A stretch of 64,000 nucleotides of DNA from Paenalcaligenes sp021793095. Lineage in GTDB: Bacteria > Pseudomonadota > Gammaproteobacteria > Burkholderiales > Burkholderiaceae_B. Each line of letters opens with the position of its first letter. Positions within the stretch are counted from its first letter, which is position 1. The stretch covers positions 1-64,000 of the forward strand of contig DAHVQS010000005.1 of NCBI GenBank assembly GCA_027317645.1, in the 5' to 3' direction. Positions 43,945 to 52,283 of this stretch are shown piece by piece. Below the pieces are notes generated by a model. It made no database searches and was not told the DNA's origin. It saw nothing but the letters and a program-made list of their open reading frames with translations. Position numbers and translations under genes: made by a program.

Positions 43945-45246
43945 ATGAGCCAGCGAGAAACCGCTATTCGTGATTTGCAAAAGGAGTGGGCAGAAAACCC
44001 CAGATGGCAGGGCATTAAGCGTGATTACAGCGCTGAGGATGTGGTTAATTTACAGGGTTCGATGGTTGAAGAGCATACATTAGCCCGACGTGGTGCAGAA
44101 AAGCTCTGGAAATATATTAATGAAGAACCCTTTATCAACTCGTTGGGGGCATTGACGGGCAACCAGGCCATGCAGCAGGTCAAGGCGGGTCTTAAGGCCA
44201 TTTATCTATCTGGATGGCAGGTGGCTGGGGATGCGAATATTGCGGGTGAGATGTATCCGGACCAGTCCTTATATCCCATCAACTCCGTACCTAAGGTCGC
44301 TGAACGTATCAATAATGCATTACGCCGTTGCGACCAAATCCAGTGGTCCGAAGGGGTAAACCCTGGTGACGAAGGGTATGTGGATTATTTTGCGCCTATT
44401 GTCGCGGATGCAGAGGCTGGTTTTGGTGGTGTATTAAACGCCTTTGAGTTGATGAAGGGGATGATTCGTGCGGGTTGCTCTGGTGTGCACTTTGAAGACC
44501 AGTTGGCCTCGGTTAAAAAGTGTGGCCATTTAGGGGGCAAGGTATTGGTGCCTACCCGCGAGGCAGTATCCAAACTCAGTGCTGCCCGTTTGGCTGCTGA
44601 TGTGCTTAATGTGCCCACCATTCTCATGGCGCGTACTGATGCAGATGCAGCAGACCTAGTCACCAGTGATATTGATGAAAATGATCGTCCTTTCATCACG
44701 GGCGAACGCACCGTAGAAGGGTTTTACCGCACCCGTGCAGGGATTGAACAGGCGATATCTCGGGGGTTGGCTTATGCTCCCTATGCGGATCTGATCTGGT
44801 GTGAAACCTCTACCCCTGATTTAGACTATGCCCGTCAGTTTGCAGAAGCTATTCATAAGCAGTTTCCCGGTAAACTGTTGGCTTATAACTGCTCACCTTC
44901 CTTTAACTGGAAGAAAAACCTAGATGATGACACGATTCGTCGCTTCCAACGCGAACTAGGGGCGATGGGCTATAAGTTCCAGTTCATTACCTTGGCAGGC
45001 TTCCACTCCCTAAATTACGGCATGTTTGATTTGGCTTATGGCTATGCTCGTGACCACATGAGCGCCTTTGTGGATTTACAACAAAGGGAGTTTGCAGCTG
45101 CAGAACGTGGCTTTACCGCCGTTCGCCACCAACGCGAAGTGGGGACTGGTTATTTTGATGCGGTTACCCAAGTCATTGAGCAGGGTGAGTCGTCTACCAC
45201 TGCATTGACTGGTTCAACTGAGGAAGCGCAATTTGCCACCTCTTAG
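43945..45246 (+). CDS. aceA: Isocitrate lyase
   Basis: Splits isocitrate into succinate and glyoxylate, allowing growth on acetate and fatty acids. 433 residues, the short bacterial form. Active-site KKCGHLGGK has Cys193; NCSPSFNWKK and the WQVAGDAN region are also present. Malate synthase is not in the window. The 3' region carries three hairpins, the last a strong terminator. Confidence 0.97.
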   Translation: MSQRETAIRDLQKEWAENPRWQGIKRDYSAEDVVNLQGSMVEEHTLARRGAEKLWKYINEEPFINSLGALTGNQAMQQVKAGLKAIYLSGWQVAGDANIAGEMYPDQSLYPINSVPKVAERINNALRRCDQIQWSEGVNPGDEGYVDYFAPIVADAEAGFGGVLNAFELMKGMIRAGCSGVHFEDQLASVKKCGHLGGKVLVPTREAVSKLSAARLAADVLNVPTILMARTDADAADLVTSDIDENDRPFITGERTVEGFYRTRAGIEQAISRGLAYAPYADLIWCETSTPDLDYARQFAEAIHKQFPGKLLAYNCSPSFNWKKNLDDDTIRRFQRELGAMGYKFQFITLAGFHSLNYGMFDLAYGYARDHMSAFVDLQQREFAAAERGFTAVRHQREVGTGYFDAVTQVIEQGESSTTALTGSTEEAQFATS

Positions 45247-45254
45247 TAAGCGTG

Positions 45255-45314
45255 AGTGATGGGAGTCATCACTTAGCTGGAGGGCGCAGTGCCGTCGGCA
45301 GGACGGTACTGCGC
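45255..45314 (+). other. Structured 3' region of aceA
   Basis: Two hairpins follow the aceA stop: AGTGATG/CATCACT at 45255-45273, and GCGCAGTGCCGTC/GACGGTACTGCGC (one G-T pair) at 45284-45314. With the terminator at 45397-45431 they make a compact, three-hairpin RNA. It may protect the aceA message or be a 3'-derived small RNA. Confidence 0.5.
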
Positions 45315-45396
45315 AATGCCCAAACCAGTCTGCAGTTTGTCTGAAAGTCCAAAAAAACAAATAAAGTAGTGGTTTACTTGTAGTGTGTTGTCTTAT

Positions 45397-45431
45397 GCCC
45401 TTAAACTATATATGTTTAAGGGCTTTTTTTT
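45397..45431 (+). terminator. Terminator after aceA, abutting the CcoI-like gene
   Basis: Ten-base-pair stem GCCCTTAAAC/GTTTAAGGGC, seven-base loop, then eight T residues ending at 45431. The next gene's ATG is at 45435, only three bases later. Confidence 0.9.
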
Positions 45432-45434
45432 ACT

Positions 45435-46406
45435 ATGCGCAAGTATTCTATCTTTAGAATCCCTGCTGATTTAGCACCAGAGCAACGGCGCAAGCGGCGT
45501 CGTATGCTGGCTCAGTTGGGGATTGCTTGGCTTGCTATGATGCAGGTCATGATGTTTGCCTTTCCAGGGTACTTACGCTCTCAGTCAATGTCTGCCGAGA
45601 CACTGGAAACTCTGGACAAGGCCATCTATTTAATGAATTGGGCCGGTTTCATGTTGACCGTGCCGGTGATTTTGTATTCCGCCTTACCTATTTGGCGAGG
45701 GGCTTGGCTGAGCATTCGCCAGGGGCGCGTCGGGATGGATATCCCAGTCGCTGTGGGTATTCTTATTGCTTTTATCCCCAGTGTGCGCACGACTTGGACA
45801 GGGCAGGGCGAGGTTTATTTTGATTCGGTCACCATGTTTGTGGCATTTTTGATGACGGCTCGATATTTAGAGCTGTGCGCACAACAGTCAGTCGACCGCT
45901 CTGTCCAACAAGGTGAGCAATACAGCCTCGTAGAAGCCTTTAGAGTGCATATCACCCAAAATGCCAACCGATTGGCGTTTTGGTTTATTGTGGTGCAAGT
46001 AAGTTTGGCAGTTGCTCTGGGCATCGTATGGTTTATCTATCGTCCTGAGCATGCACTGGCTGTTGTGGTGGCTTTGTTCGTCATGAGTTGCCCTTGTGCT
46101 TTATCCATGGCAGTGCCAACAGCTGTGGCCGCCGCCCAATCAGGCTTGAGCGCTTGCCCCGCTCAGCGCGAGACAGAGGTTCAAGAGTTGGTCGAAAATA
46201 CACGCAAGATCTCATTGCAAAATTTGCACGGCTCAATTGCTTGGCATTTTTTGATGACCCCCTTGGCTGCCGTTGGTTTGGTACAGCCCTGGCTGGCTGC
46301 GATTGCGATGTTCGTATCCTCTATTGCTGTGGGGATCAATTCGATACGTGTTTACCGACAGCGTGTGCGCGTAGGTCACGCAGCAGCACCTCATTCGCTG
46401 GTTTAA
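45435..46406 (+). CDS. CcoI/FixI-like P1B-ATPase membrane core lacking all catalytic domains
   Basis: 323 residues; full CcoI copper ATPases have about 750-830. All eight P1B membrane helices can be traced (about 26-46, 68-90, 100-118, 126-145, 180-200, 205-230, 265-284, 286-304). The copper-site Cys219-Pro-Cys221 in helix 6 and M-x2-SS in helix 8 (AMFVSS) remain. The N-terminal metal-binding domain is missing. The actuator domain (TGES) is replaced by about 33 residues, and the phosphorylation and nucleotide domains (DKTGT) by another 33. The helix 7 YN pair is WH. The frame is open, so it is not simple decay. It starts three bases after a terminator and has no Shine-Dalgarno. Lies where ccoI is expected, next to ccoS. 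Confidence 0.75.
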   Translation: MRKYSIFRIPADLAPEQRRKRRRMLAQLGIAWLAMMQVMMFAFPGYLRSQSMSAETLETLDKAIYLMNWAGFMLTVPVILYSALPIWRGAWLSIRQGRVGMDIPVAVGILIAFIPSVRTTWTGQGEVYFDSVTMFVAFLMTARYLELCAQQSVDRSVQQGEQYSLVEAFRVHITQNANRLAFWFIVVQVSLAVALGIVWFIYRPEHALAVVVALFVMSCPCALSMAVPTAVAAAQSGLSACPAQRETEVQELVENTRKISLQNLHGSIAWHFLMTPLAAVGLVQPWLAAIAMFVSSIAVGINSIRVYRQRVRVGHAAAPHSLV

Positions 46407-46412
46407 TCTGTT

Positions 46413-46640
46413 ATGTTTGAATCGCTGTTACTGTTGCTGCCTATCAGCATTTTATTTGTGCTTGTGATTGGCGTGGTGCTGTGGTGGGCAATTTTTTCGG
46501 GCCAGTTCGAAGATTTGGACTCAGCCGGCAAATCTATTTTGCGCGATGATGATAGTGTGGATGCCCAAGAAGACACACAAAATTCAGAGCGCCCTAACAC
46601 TACGGATGAGGCCAAAAACTCAGAGGTCAAGAAGCATTGA
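46413..46640 (+). CDS. ccoS: Cytochrome cbb3 oxidase maturation protein CcoS
   Basis: Small membrane protein needed for cofactor insertion into cbb3 oxidase. 75 residues. One N-terminal helix (ILFVLVIGVVLWWAIFSGQF, about 12-31) is followed by FEDLDSAGKSILRDDD, the CcoS signature (QFDDLD...GHRILFDDD type). The acidic 25-residue tail is an extension. It lies six bases after the CcoI-like gene, the usual ccoI-ccoS order. Confidence 0.88.
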   Translation: MFESLLLLLPISILFVLVIGVVLWWAIFSGQFEDLDSAGKSILRDDDSVDAQEDTQNSERPNTTDEAKNSEVKKH

Positions 46641-46658
46641 TTTGTTGATGTTTAAAAC

Positions 46659-46710
46659 ACCTAGGGAAATGATGTGATTTTTGTCATTTAGTTTTTACCT
46701 AGGGTAGAAT
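46659..46710 (+). promoter_or_regulatory. Candidate ccoN control region
   Basis: ACCTAGGG occurs twice in direct orientation (46659-46666 and 46697-46704), 38 bases apart. The second copy touches a TAGAAT -10 element (46705-46710). Between them lies GTGATTTTTGTCAT (46674-46687), a seven-of-ten match to the FNR consensus. Its spacing to the -10 is a few bases short of the class II optimum, so the FNR call is weak. Confidence 0.35.
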
Positions 46711-46844
46711 GGCACTTAATAATAGCGCACGAAATAGAATATTTACTGACAATAGGCGCCACGGGGTGAGACTGTGGCGACAGAGTTACGTGCGTAGTCT
46801 ATGTAAAGTAAAGGGTTTTTCATTACTTGTTAGAGGGGAAGCAA

Positions 46845-48359
46845 ATGGGCACTACTGACGCTGTCCACATAGGGACTTCCAGCCAACCAACGACCAGCGC
46901 TCGCACTGAGGCATTCGACTATGGTGTTGTTCGAATGTTTACCATTGCGACCGTATTTTGGGGCGTTGTTGGCATGGGGGTCGGGTTACTCATTGCGCTG
47001 CAGCTTATTTGGCCGCAGCTCAACTTCGAAATCCCATGGTTGACGTACGGTCGTATCAGGCCAGTACACACTAACCTGGTCATTTTTGCTTTTGGCGGTA
47101 GTGCGTTATTTGCGACGTCATATTATGTCGCACAGCGTACCTGTCAGACGCGTATTTTTAGTCCGATGCTCGCTAGATTTACATTCTGGGGCTGGCAGTT
47201 AGCCATGTTGGGTGCTCTGATCACTCTGCCCATGGGCTTTACTTCGACTAAAGAATACGCAGAACTAGAGTGGCCTCTTGATATTCTCGTTACCCTAGTT
47301 TGGGTAGGCTATGCCGTTGTGTTTTTCGGTACTTTGGCAAAGCGTCGGGTGCGTCATATTTATGTCGCTAACTGGTTCTACGGCTCTTTCATCCTGACAA
47401 TTGCCGTACTGTACATTTTTAATAACCTCGAGATTCCAGTCTCAATGTGGAAGTCATACTCCATGTACTCCGGTGTACAGGATGCGATGGTACAGTGGTG
47501 GTATGGTCACAACGCGGTAGGGTTCTTTTTGACGGTGAGCTTTTTGGGAATGATGTATTACTTTGTGCCCAAACAAGCGCAACGTCCCATTTATTCGTAC
47601 CGCCTATCGATTGTGCACTTCTGGGCGTTGGCCTTTACCTATATGTGGGCCGGTCCACACCATCTGCACTATACGTCCTTGCCTGACTGGACTCAGTCGC
47701 TTGGGATGGCGTTTTCATTGATTCTTTTGGCGCCTTCCTGGGGGGGGATGATCAACGGTATCATGACGCTTTCCGGAGCATGGCACCGCTTGCGCACGGA
47801 CCCCATCCTCAAGTTCTTGGTGGTCGCCTTGTCTTTCTACGGGATGTCCACTTTTGAAGGCTCGATGATGGCCATTCGTACGGTAAATGCCCTGTCTCAC
47901 TACACTGATTGGACTGTAGGGCACGTACACTCTGGCGCTTTGGGCTGGTTGGCCATGATTACCTTTGGTTCCTTGTACTACATGATTCCCCGCCTGTATG
48001 GCCGTCGTAGTATGGCAAAGCCACAATTGGTTGAGCTGCACTTCTGGCTGGCTACTTTAGGGGTTGTATTGTATATCGCAGCCATGTGGATTGCCGGCGT
48101 GATGCAGGGGCTGATGTGGCGTGCAGTGAGCCCCGATGGCATGCTGACCTATAGCTTTATCGAGGGCCTGAAAGCAACCTATCCTTTCTACGCTATCCGT
48201 GCTTTGGGCGGTGCGCTGTTCTTAATAGGTATGCTTTTGATGGCATATAACACCTTTATCACCATCGTGGGTCAGAAGAAGGTCAACCCTGTTGTACCGC
48301 TTGAAAACCCCGATGCACTGGACCCTGCTAATGTTGGTCCCGCAGCGGTTACGGAATGA
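46845..48359 (+). CDS. ccoN: Cytochrome c oxidase cbb3-type, subunit I
   Basis: Catalytic subunit holding heme b and the heme b3-CuB oxygen-reducing centre. 504 residues, about twelve membrane helices. The conserved His ligands lie in RIRPVHTNLVIFAFG, WWYGHNAVGFFLT and HHLHYTSLPDW, and AVGFF-x-Y-type Tyr of the cbb3 family is in the helix following. Start taken at ATG 46845 with GAGGGG upstream; a TTG at 46827 would add six residues. First gene of ccoNOQP. Confidence 0.97.
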   Translation: MGTTDAVHIGTSSQPTTSARTEAFDYGVVRMFTIATVFWGVVGMGVGLLIALQLIWPQLNFEIPWLTYGRIRPVHTNLVIFAFGGSALFATSYYVAQRTCQTRIFSPMLARFTFWGWQLAMLGALITLPMGFTSTKEYAELEWPLDILVTLVWVGYAVVFFGTLAKRRVRHIYVANWFYGSFILTIAVLYIFNNLEIPVSMWKSYSMYSGVQDAMVQWWYGHNAVGFFLTVSFLGMMYYFVPKQAQRPIYSYRLSIVHFWALAFTYMWAGPHHLHYTSLPDWTQSLGMAFSLILLAPSWGGMINGIMTLSGAWHRLRTDPILKFLVVALSFYGMSTFEGSMMAIRTVNALSHYTDWTVGHVHSGALGWLAMITFGSLYYMIPRLYGRRSMAKPQLVELHFWLATLGVVLYIAAMWIAGVMQGLMWRAVSPDGMLTYSFIEGLKATYPFYAIRALGGALFLIGMLLMAYNTFITIVGQKKVNPVVPLENPDALDPANVGPAAVTE

Positions 48360-48367
48360 GGCATAGC

Positions 48368-49024
48368 ATGTCAAAAAAGAAAAAGTTTTTTTCCCATGCG
48401 ACCATTGAGACAAACGTTGGGTTGCTCATCGTTTTAAGTATCTTGGTCATTTCTTTTGCTGGGTTGGTACAGATCGTACCTCTGTTTTTCCAGTATTCAA
48501 CGACCACTCCCACTGAAGGGGTTGAGCCATACAGCCCTCTTCAGTTGGTGGGTCGTGATGTATATATTCGCGAAGGTTGTGTCGGCTGTCACTCTCAACA
48601 GATTCGAATGCTCGAATCCGAGGTGCAGCGTTACGGTCCCTACTCATTGGCAGGTGAGTCCGTTTACGATCACCCGTTTTTGTGGGGTTCCAAGCGTACC
48701 GGTCCTGATCTGGCCCGTGTCGGCGAACGCTATACCGATGAGTGGCACCGAATTCACTTACGTAACCCCCGAGATGTTGTTCCCGAGTCCAACATGCCAG
48801 CTTATCCCTGGTTGCAGCACAACACTGTAGAGGATTGGGATGTTCAACGTCGTATGGAGGTCATGCGTACGCTTGGTGTGCCCTACACTGACGAGGAGAT
48901 TGAGGAATCTCCCGAAGACTTGGTTGGTAAGACCGAAGAAGACGCCCTGATTGCCTACTTACAAGGCTTAGGTGTCGGTGGGCGGGCTGCAGCAGCGGAG
49001 GCAGTTGCCGAAGGGAGACGTTAA
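48368..49024 (+). CDS. ccoO: Cytochrome c oxidase cbb3-type, subunit II
   Basis: Membrane-anchored monoheme cytochrome c of the oxidase. 218 residues from ATG 48368, with GAGG six bases upstream; an ATG at 48356 overlapping the ccoN stop adds four residues. One N-terminal helix (about 18-38), then heme site CVGCH (71-75) in REGCVGCHSQQIR; the axial Met is likely in ESNMPAYPWL. Confidence 0.96.
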   Translation: MSKKKKFFSHATIETNVGLLIVLSILVISFAGLVQIVPLFFQYSTTTPTEGVEPYSPLQLVGRDVYIREGCVGCHSQQIRMLESEVQRYGPYSLAGESVYDHPFLWGSKRTGPDLARVGERYTDEWHRIHLRNPRDVVPESNMPAYPWLQHNTVEDWDVQRRMEVMRTLGVPYTDEEIEESPEDLVGKTEEDALIAYLQGLGVGGRAAAAEAVAEGRR

Positions 49025-49209
49025 TGTGGGCTTTTCTGTATGCAGTAGCCACCATTTTAAGCATGATTACCTTTTTTGGGATTGTTGCCTGGGCATGGTC
49101 GAGAGGCCGTGCCAAGGACAACAAAGAGGCCGCGATGCTGCCTTTTGATTTGCCCGACGAAGAAAACGAGGCAAACCAAGAAGATGAGGTAGGGGATTCC
49201 AATGAGTGA
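49024..49209 (+). CDS. ccoQ: Cytochrome c oxidase cbb3-type, subunit CcoQ
   Basis: 61-residue single-helix protein that stabilises the cbb3 complex. Helix at about 5-25 followed by WSRGRAKDNKEAAMLPF, the family's junction (the usual ...F..AA.LPF pattern), and an acidic tail. The ATG shares a base with the ccoO stop, and the 3' end overlaps ccoP by 8 bases. Confidence 0.93.
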   Translation: MWAFLYAVATILSMITFFGIVAWAWSRGRAKDNKEAAMLPFDLPDEENEANQEDEVGDSNE

Positions 49210-50131
49210 TTTTTTTAGTGTTGGGTGGTCTATCTGGATCGCCGCAATTTCAATTTTAGGTATTATCTTTTGTCTTTGGCTGTTATTTAGCCAGAGAAAA
49301 GAGGTCGTCGAGGGCGAGGATCCAGAAAAACCCATCGCCAACAAGGTATGGGATGGCAACATCGTCGAACTCGACAACTCGGCGCCGCGCTGGTTTACCG
49401 TGATGTATGTGGGGCTGTGTGTTTTTGCATTTGGATATTTGTTGCTCTACCCAGGTTTGGGCAGTTTCAAAGGGCTTTTAGATTGGACTGCTGCCAAGCA
49501 GGTGCAAGAACAACAAAGAGAAATCAACGAGCGCCTTGATCCCATCTACGCACGTTTTGCGGATATGGAAATCGAGGAAATTGCCGCCGATTCAGAGGCC
49601 ATGGTCGTGGGTCAACGACTGTTCTTGAATAATTGTGCGCAGTGCCACGGTTCTGATGCTAAGGGCAGCCCTAGCTTCCCCAATTTGACCGACGATACGT
49701 GGTTGTGGGGCGGTGAGCCCGAGGATATTCTCACGACCATCACCAATGGCCGTAACGGTGTGATGACTGCTCATGCCGATTTGATGACGCCTAATGACGC
49801 ATCAGATATTGCCCAGTATGTCCGTTCCTTGAATGGCTTGGCGCATGATTCATTGCGCGTCAATGCTGGCGAACGTATGTACCAGCAATTCTGTGTTGCC
49901 TGTCATGGTGCGGATGCCAAGGGTAACCAACAGCTAGGTGCCCCGGATCTGACAAACAATAATTGGTTGTATGACAGTTCTGAGGACACCATTGTTGAGG
50001 GTATTTTGCAAGGGCGCAACAACAAAATGCCGGCGCAAAAAGATATCCTAACACCCGAACAAATTCGCGTTTTAGCGGGCTGGGTATGGGGCTTGTCCAA
50101 TGACCCAAAGCAAACCGCGAGCGCAGATTAA
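49202..50131 (+). CDS. ccoP: Cytochrome c oxidase cbb3-type, subunit III
   Basis: Diheme cytochrome c that passes electrons into the oxidase. 309 residues. Two membrane helices near the N-terminus (about 7-30 and 65-85) flank DGNIVELDNSAPRWF, and heme sites CAQCH (145-149) and CVACH (231-235) follow. Overlaps ccoQ by 8 bases. Confidence 0.97.
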   Translation: MSDFFSVGWSIWIAAISILGIIFCLWLLFSQRKEVVEGEDPEKPIANKVWDGNIVELDNSAPRWFTVMYVGLCVFAFGYLLLYPGLGSFKGLLDWTAAKQVQEQQREINERLDPIYARFADMEIEEIAADSEAMVVGQRLFLNNCAQCHGSDAKGSPSFPNLTDDTWLWGGEPEDILTTITNGRNGVMTAHADLMTPNDASDIAQYVRSLNGLAHDSLRVNAGERMYQQFCVACHGADAKGNQQLGAPDLTNNNWLYDSSEDTIVEGILQGRNNKMPAQKDILTPEQIRVLAGWVWGLSNDPKQTASAD

Positions 50132-50168
50132 TGTAGTTACGTTTTTTTAGTAGTTATAGAGGTATGGA

Positions 50169-51680
50169 ATGAGTAGCGACTCTCCCGATGTTTCTCGCTC
50201 TGAAAGTCAATCAGAGCAACCACCAAAATGGCAACCGCCGGTGATGGATAAATCAAAAGAACTCGGGGATGCGCCTCATCCGTCGAGCCCCGTGGCAGAG
50301 ATTCGTGGAAAGATTTATCCGCGCTCTGTCAGGGGCACTTTTGCTACTTGGCGTATTGTTTTTGTTTATTTAACCCAAATTATTTTTTACGGTCTGCCTT
50401 GGCTGCAGTGGAATGACCGACAGGCCGTTTTATTTGATTTGGGTGCGCGCAAGTTCTATCTGTTCGGGCTTGTGCTATGGCCGCAGGATATTATTTACCT
50501 GACGGTGTTATTGATTATCTCTGCTTATGGCCTGTTTCTATTTACGGCCATTGCGGGACGGTTATTTTGTGGTTATGCCTGTCCGCAGACCGTTTATACC
50601 GAAATTTTCATGTGGGTAGAGCGCAAAGTAGAGGGTGACCGAGTCGCCCGCATTCGGTTGGATGAACAACCGATGAGCTTGCGCAAGTTCCGCCTCAAAT
50701 TTACCAAACATTTTTTGTGGCTATTCATTGCCTTCTGGACGGGGTTCACCTTCATCGGTTATTTCGCCCCAATTCGTGAATTAGGCCATCATCTGATTCA
50801 CCTGACGCTCGGACCCTGGCAATGGTTTTGGTTGATTTTCTACTCACTGGCTACTTGGGGTAACGCTGGCTTCTTGCGCGAGGCGGTATGTAAATACATG
50901 TGCCCCTATGCGCGATTCCAGAGTGTGATGGTAGATGACGACACGATGGTCGTCAGTTATGACTATGTGCGTGGCGAGCCGCGAGGAGGTCGTTCACGGA
51001 AAATAGATCATAAAGAGGCCGGTCTAGGCGATTGTATTAACTGTACGTTGTGTGTGCAGGTCTGCCCGACGGGTATCGATATTCGCGATGGGCTGCAGTA
51101 CATGTGTATTGGCTGCGGCCACTGTGTAGACGTGTGTAACGAGGTGATGGACAAAATGGGCTATGAGCCTAACCTCATCCGTTATACATCGGGTCGTGCA
51201 ATTACCGAGCGCTTAGACCAAGGGCAGGCTCGCAAGCGAGTATTCCGCCCTCGAGTATTGGTATACACGGCGCTATTGGTGATTTTAGTCGCCGTCTTTG
51301 TGGGGTCATTGGCGACACGTAATAGCCTCAAACTAGACGTGATTCGTGACCGTAACAGCTTGGGCAGGGTGGTTGACGAGCAGACAGTAGAAAACGTCTA
51401 TCGCTTGCAAATTGCCAATACCCGTGAAGAGCCTGTAGAAGTGATTTTGTCTGCTAGTGGCTTTGAGGGCATAGAGGTAATCAATACGGATAATAATAGC
51501 AACAAGGTGGTCCTCGAACCTGCCAGTAACCAATTGGTCCCTGTGGTGATCCGTGCGCCCTATGAGTCTGAGATGACAATGGGGATGCATCCCATCAAGG
51601 TACACATAGAAACTGATCCGGTGGTGGGCCGCGCCGAGAGCCGGGTAGAGCCAACTAATTTCTACATCCCCAATCAATAA
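50169..51680 (+). CDS. ccoG: Cytochrome c oxidase accessory protein CcoG (FixG/RdxA)
   Basis: Membrane iron-sulfur protein involved in copper reduction for cbb3 assembly. 503 residues: about five membrane helices, cysteine motifs CGYACPQTVYTE and CKYMCPYARFQ, and a ferredoxin-type pair CINCTLCVQVCP and CIGCGHCVDVCNEVM, then a periplasmic Ig-like C-terminal domain (about 395-503). Unlike the CcoI- and FixH-like genes in the same block, this maturation factor is full length. A terminator follows. Confidence 0.95.
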   Translation: MSSDSPDVSRSESQSEQPPKWQPPVMDKSKELGDAPHPSSPVAEIRGKIYPRSVRGTFATWRIVFVYLTQIIFYGLPWLQWNDRQAVLFDLGARKFYLFGLVLWPQDIIYLTVLLIISAYGLFLFTAIAGRLFCGYACPQTVYTEIFMWVERKVEGDRVARIRLDEQPMSLRKFRLKFTKHFLWLFIAFWTGFTFIGYFAPIRELGHHLIHLTLGPWQWFWLIFYSLATWGNAGFLREAVCKYMCPYARFQSVMVDDDTMVVSYDYVRGEPRGGRSRKIDHKEAGLGDCINCTLCVQVCPTGIDIRDGLQYMCIGCGHCVDVCNEVMDKMGYEPNLIRYTSGRAITERLDQGQARKRVFRPRVLVYTALLVILVAVFVGSLATRNSLKLDVIRDRNSLGRVVDEQTVENVYRLQIANTREEPVEVILSASGFEGIEVINTDNNSNKVVLEPASNQLVPVVIRAPYESEMTMGMHPIKVHIETDPVVGRAESRVEPTNFYIPNQ

Positions 51681-51690
51681 GTTCGTACCC

Positions 51691-51718
51691 AAAGGTCGCC
51701 AATGATTGGCGACCTTTT
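51691..51718 (+). terminator. Hairpin after ccoG
   Basis: AAAGGTCGCCAA/TTGGCGACCTTT stem of about 12 pairs followed by TTT. Separates ccoG from the FixH-like gene. Confidence 0.7.
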
Positions 51719-51763
51719 AGGTCGGACGGTGATTAAAGCATTTAACCTAATAAGGAGTCCTTA

Positions 51764-52069
51764 ATGGGCAAATCCATGGAAGAACTCGATGCCAATCCTA
51801 ACCCTTGGTACAAGGAGCCGTGGCCATGGATATTGATGTCAGGCCCAGCCATTGTGGTGGTGGCTTGTATCATTACTATTTATTTGGCATTTAGCACTGG
51901 CGCCGATGAAGACATGGGCGGCGCCGTGCGGCGTGGATTAATTATCGAGGTATTACAAGAAAGTTCTTCTCATGAGGCGCCTGTCGCCACAGAGGCAACA
52001 CCGTTGCAGGAACAAGAGGCTAAAGAAAAGTCTTCAGGAGTATCCGCTCCCGCCAAGACGACTGATTAA
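51764..52069 (+). CDS. Short FixH/CcoH-like membrane protein
   Basis: 101 residues with a strong AAGGAG start. Residues 12-45 (NPWYKEPWPWILMSGPAIVV and the helix after it) match the N-terminal anchor of FixH/CcoH, which stabilises cbb3 assembly intermediates. Typical FixH proteins run to about 150-170 residues with a periplasmic beta-sandwich. Here the sequence after the helix has only a GL-containing segment (RRGLIIEVLQ) and then a Glu/Ala/Ser-rich tail, so that domain is missing. Position after ccoG fits FixH. Whether it still acts in assembly is unknown. Confidence 0.65.
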   Translation: MGKSMEELDANPNPWYKEPWPWILMSGPAIVVVACIITIYLAFSTGADEDMGGAVRRGLIIEVLQESSSHEAPVATEATPLQEQEAKEKSSGVSAPAKTTD

Positions 52070-52142
52070 AGCACTCCTCACTGGCCACCTTGGTTGGGGC
52101 AGGCACGGAGTCTGCAATGAAGCCAGATACTTTCTTTATATA

Positions 52143-52169
52143 AAATAGCCCACCCTTGGTGGGCTATTT
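52143..52169 (+). terminator. Terminator after the FixH-like gene
   Basis: AAATAGCCCACC/GGTGGGCTATTT stem with a three-base loop; T residues form part of the 3' arm. Confidence 0.75.
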
Positions 52170-52283
52170 CTTTAGTTGAATTTATTTTAAATCAAAGCAG
52201 GTGTGGATTAATTTCATTACTCTGTACTGACATGTAATTATTATCAATCGTTACGATCGAGGTAGCTTGCGTCAGGAGTGAAA

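Noticed and set aside
45435..46406. CcoI-like gene as an ordinary frameshifted pseudogene
   Set aside because: The frame is uninterrupted through all eight helices and the missing parts correspond to whole domains, which does not look like frameshift or nonsense decay.
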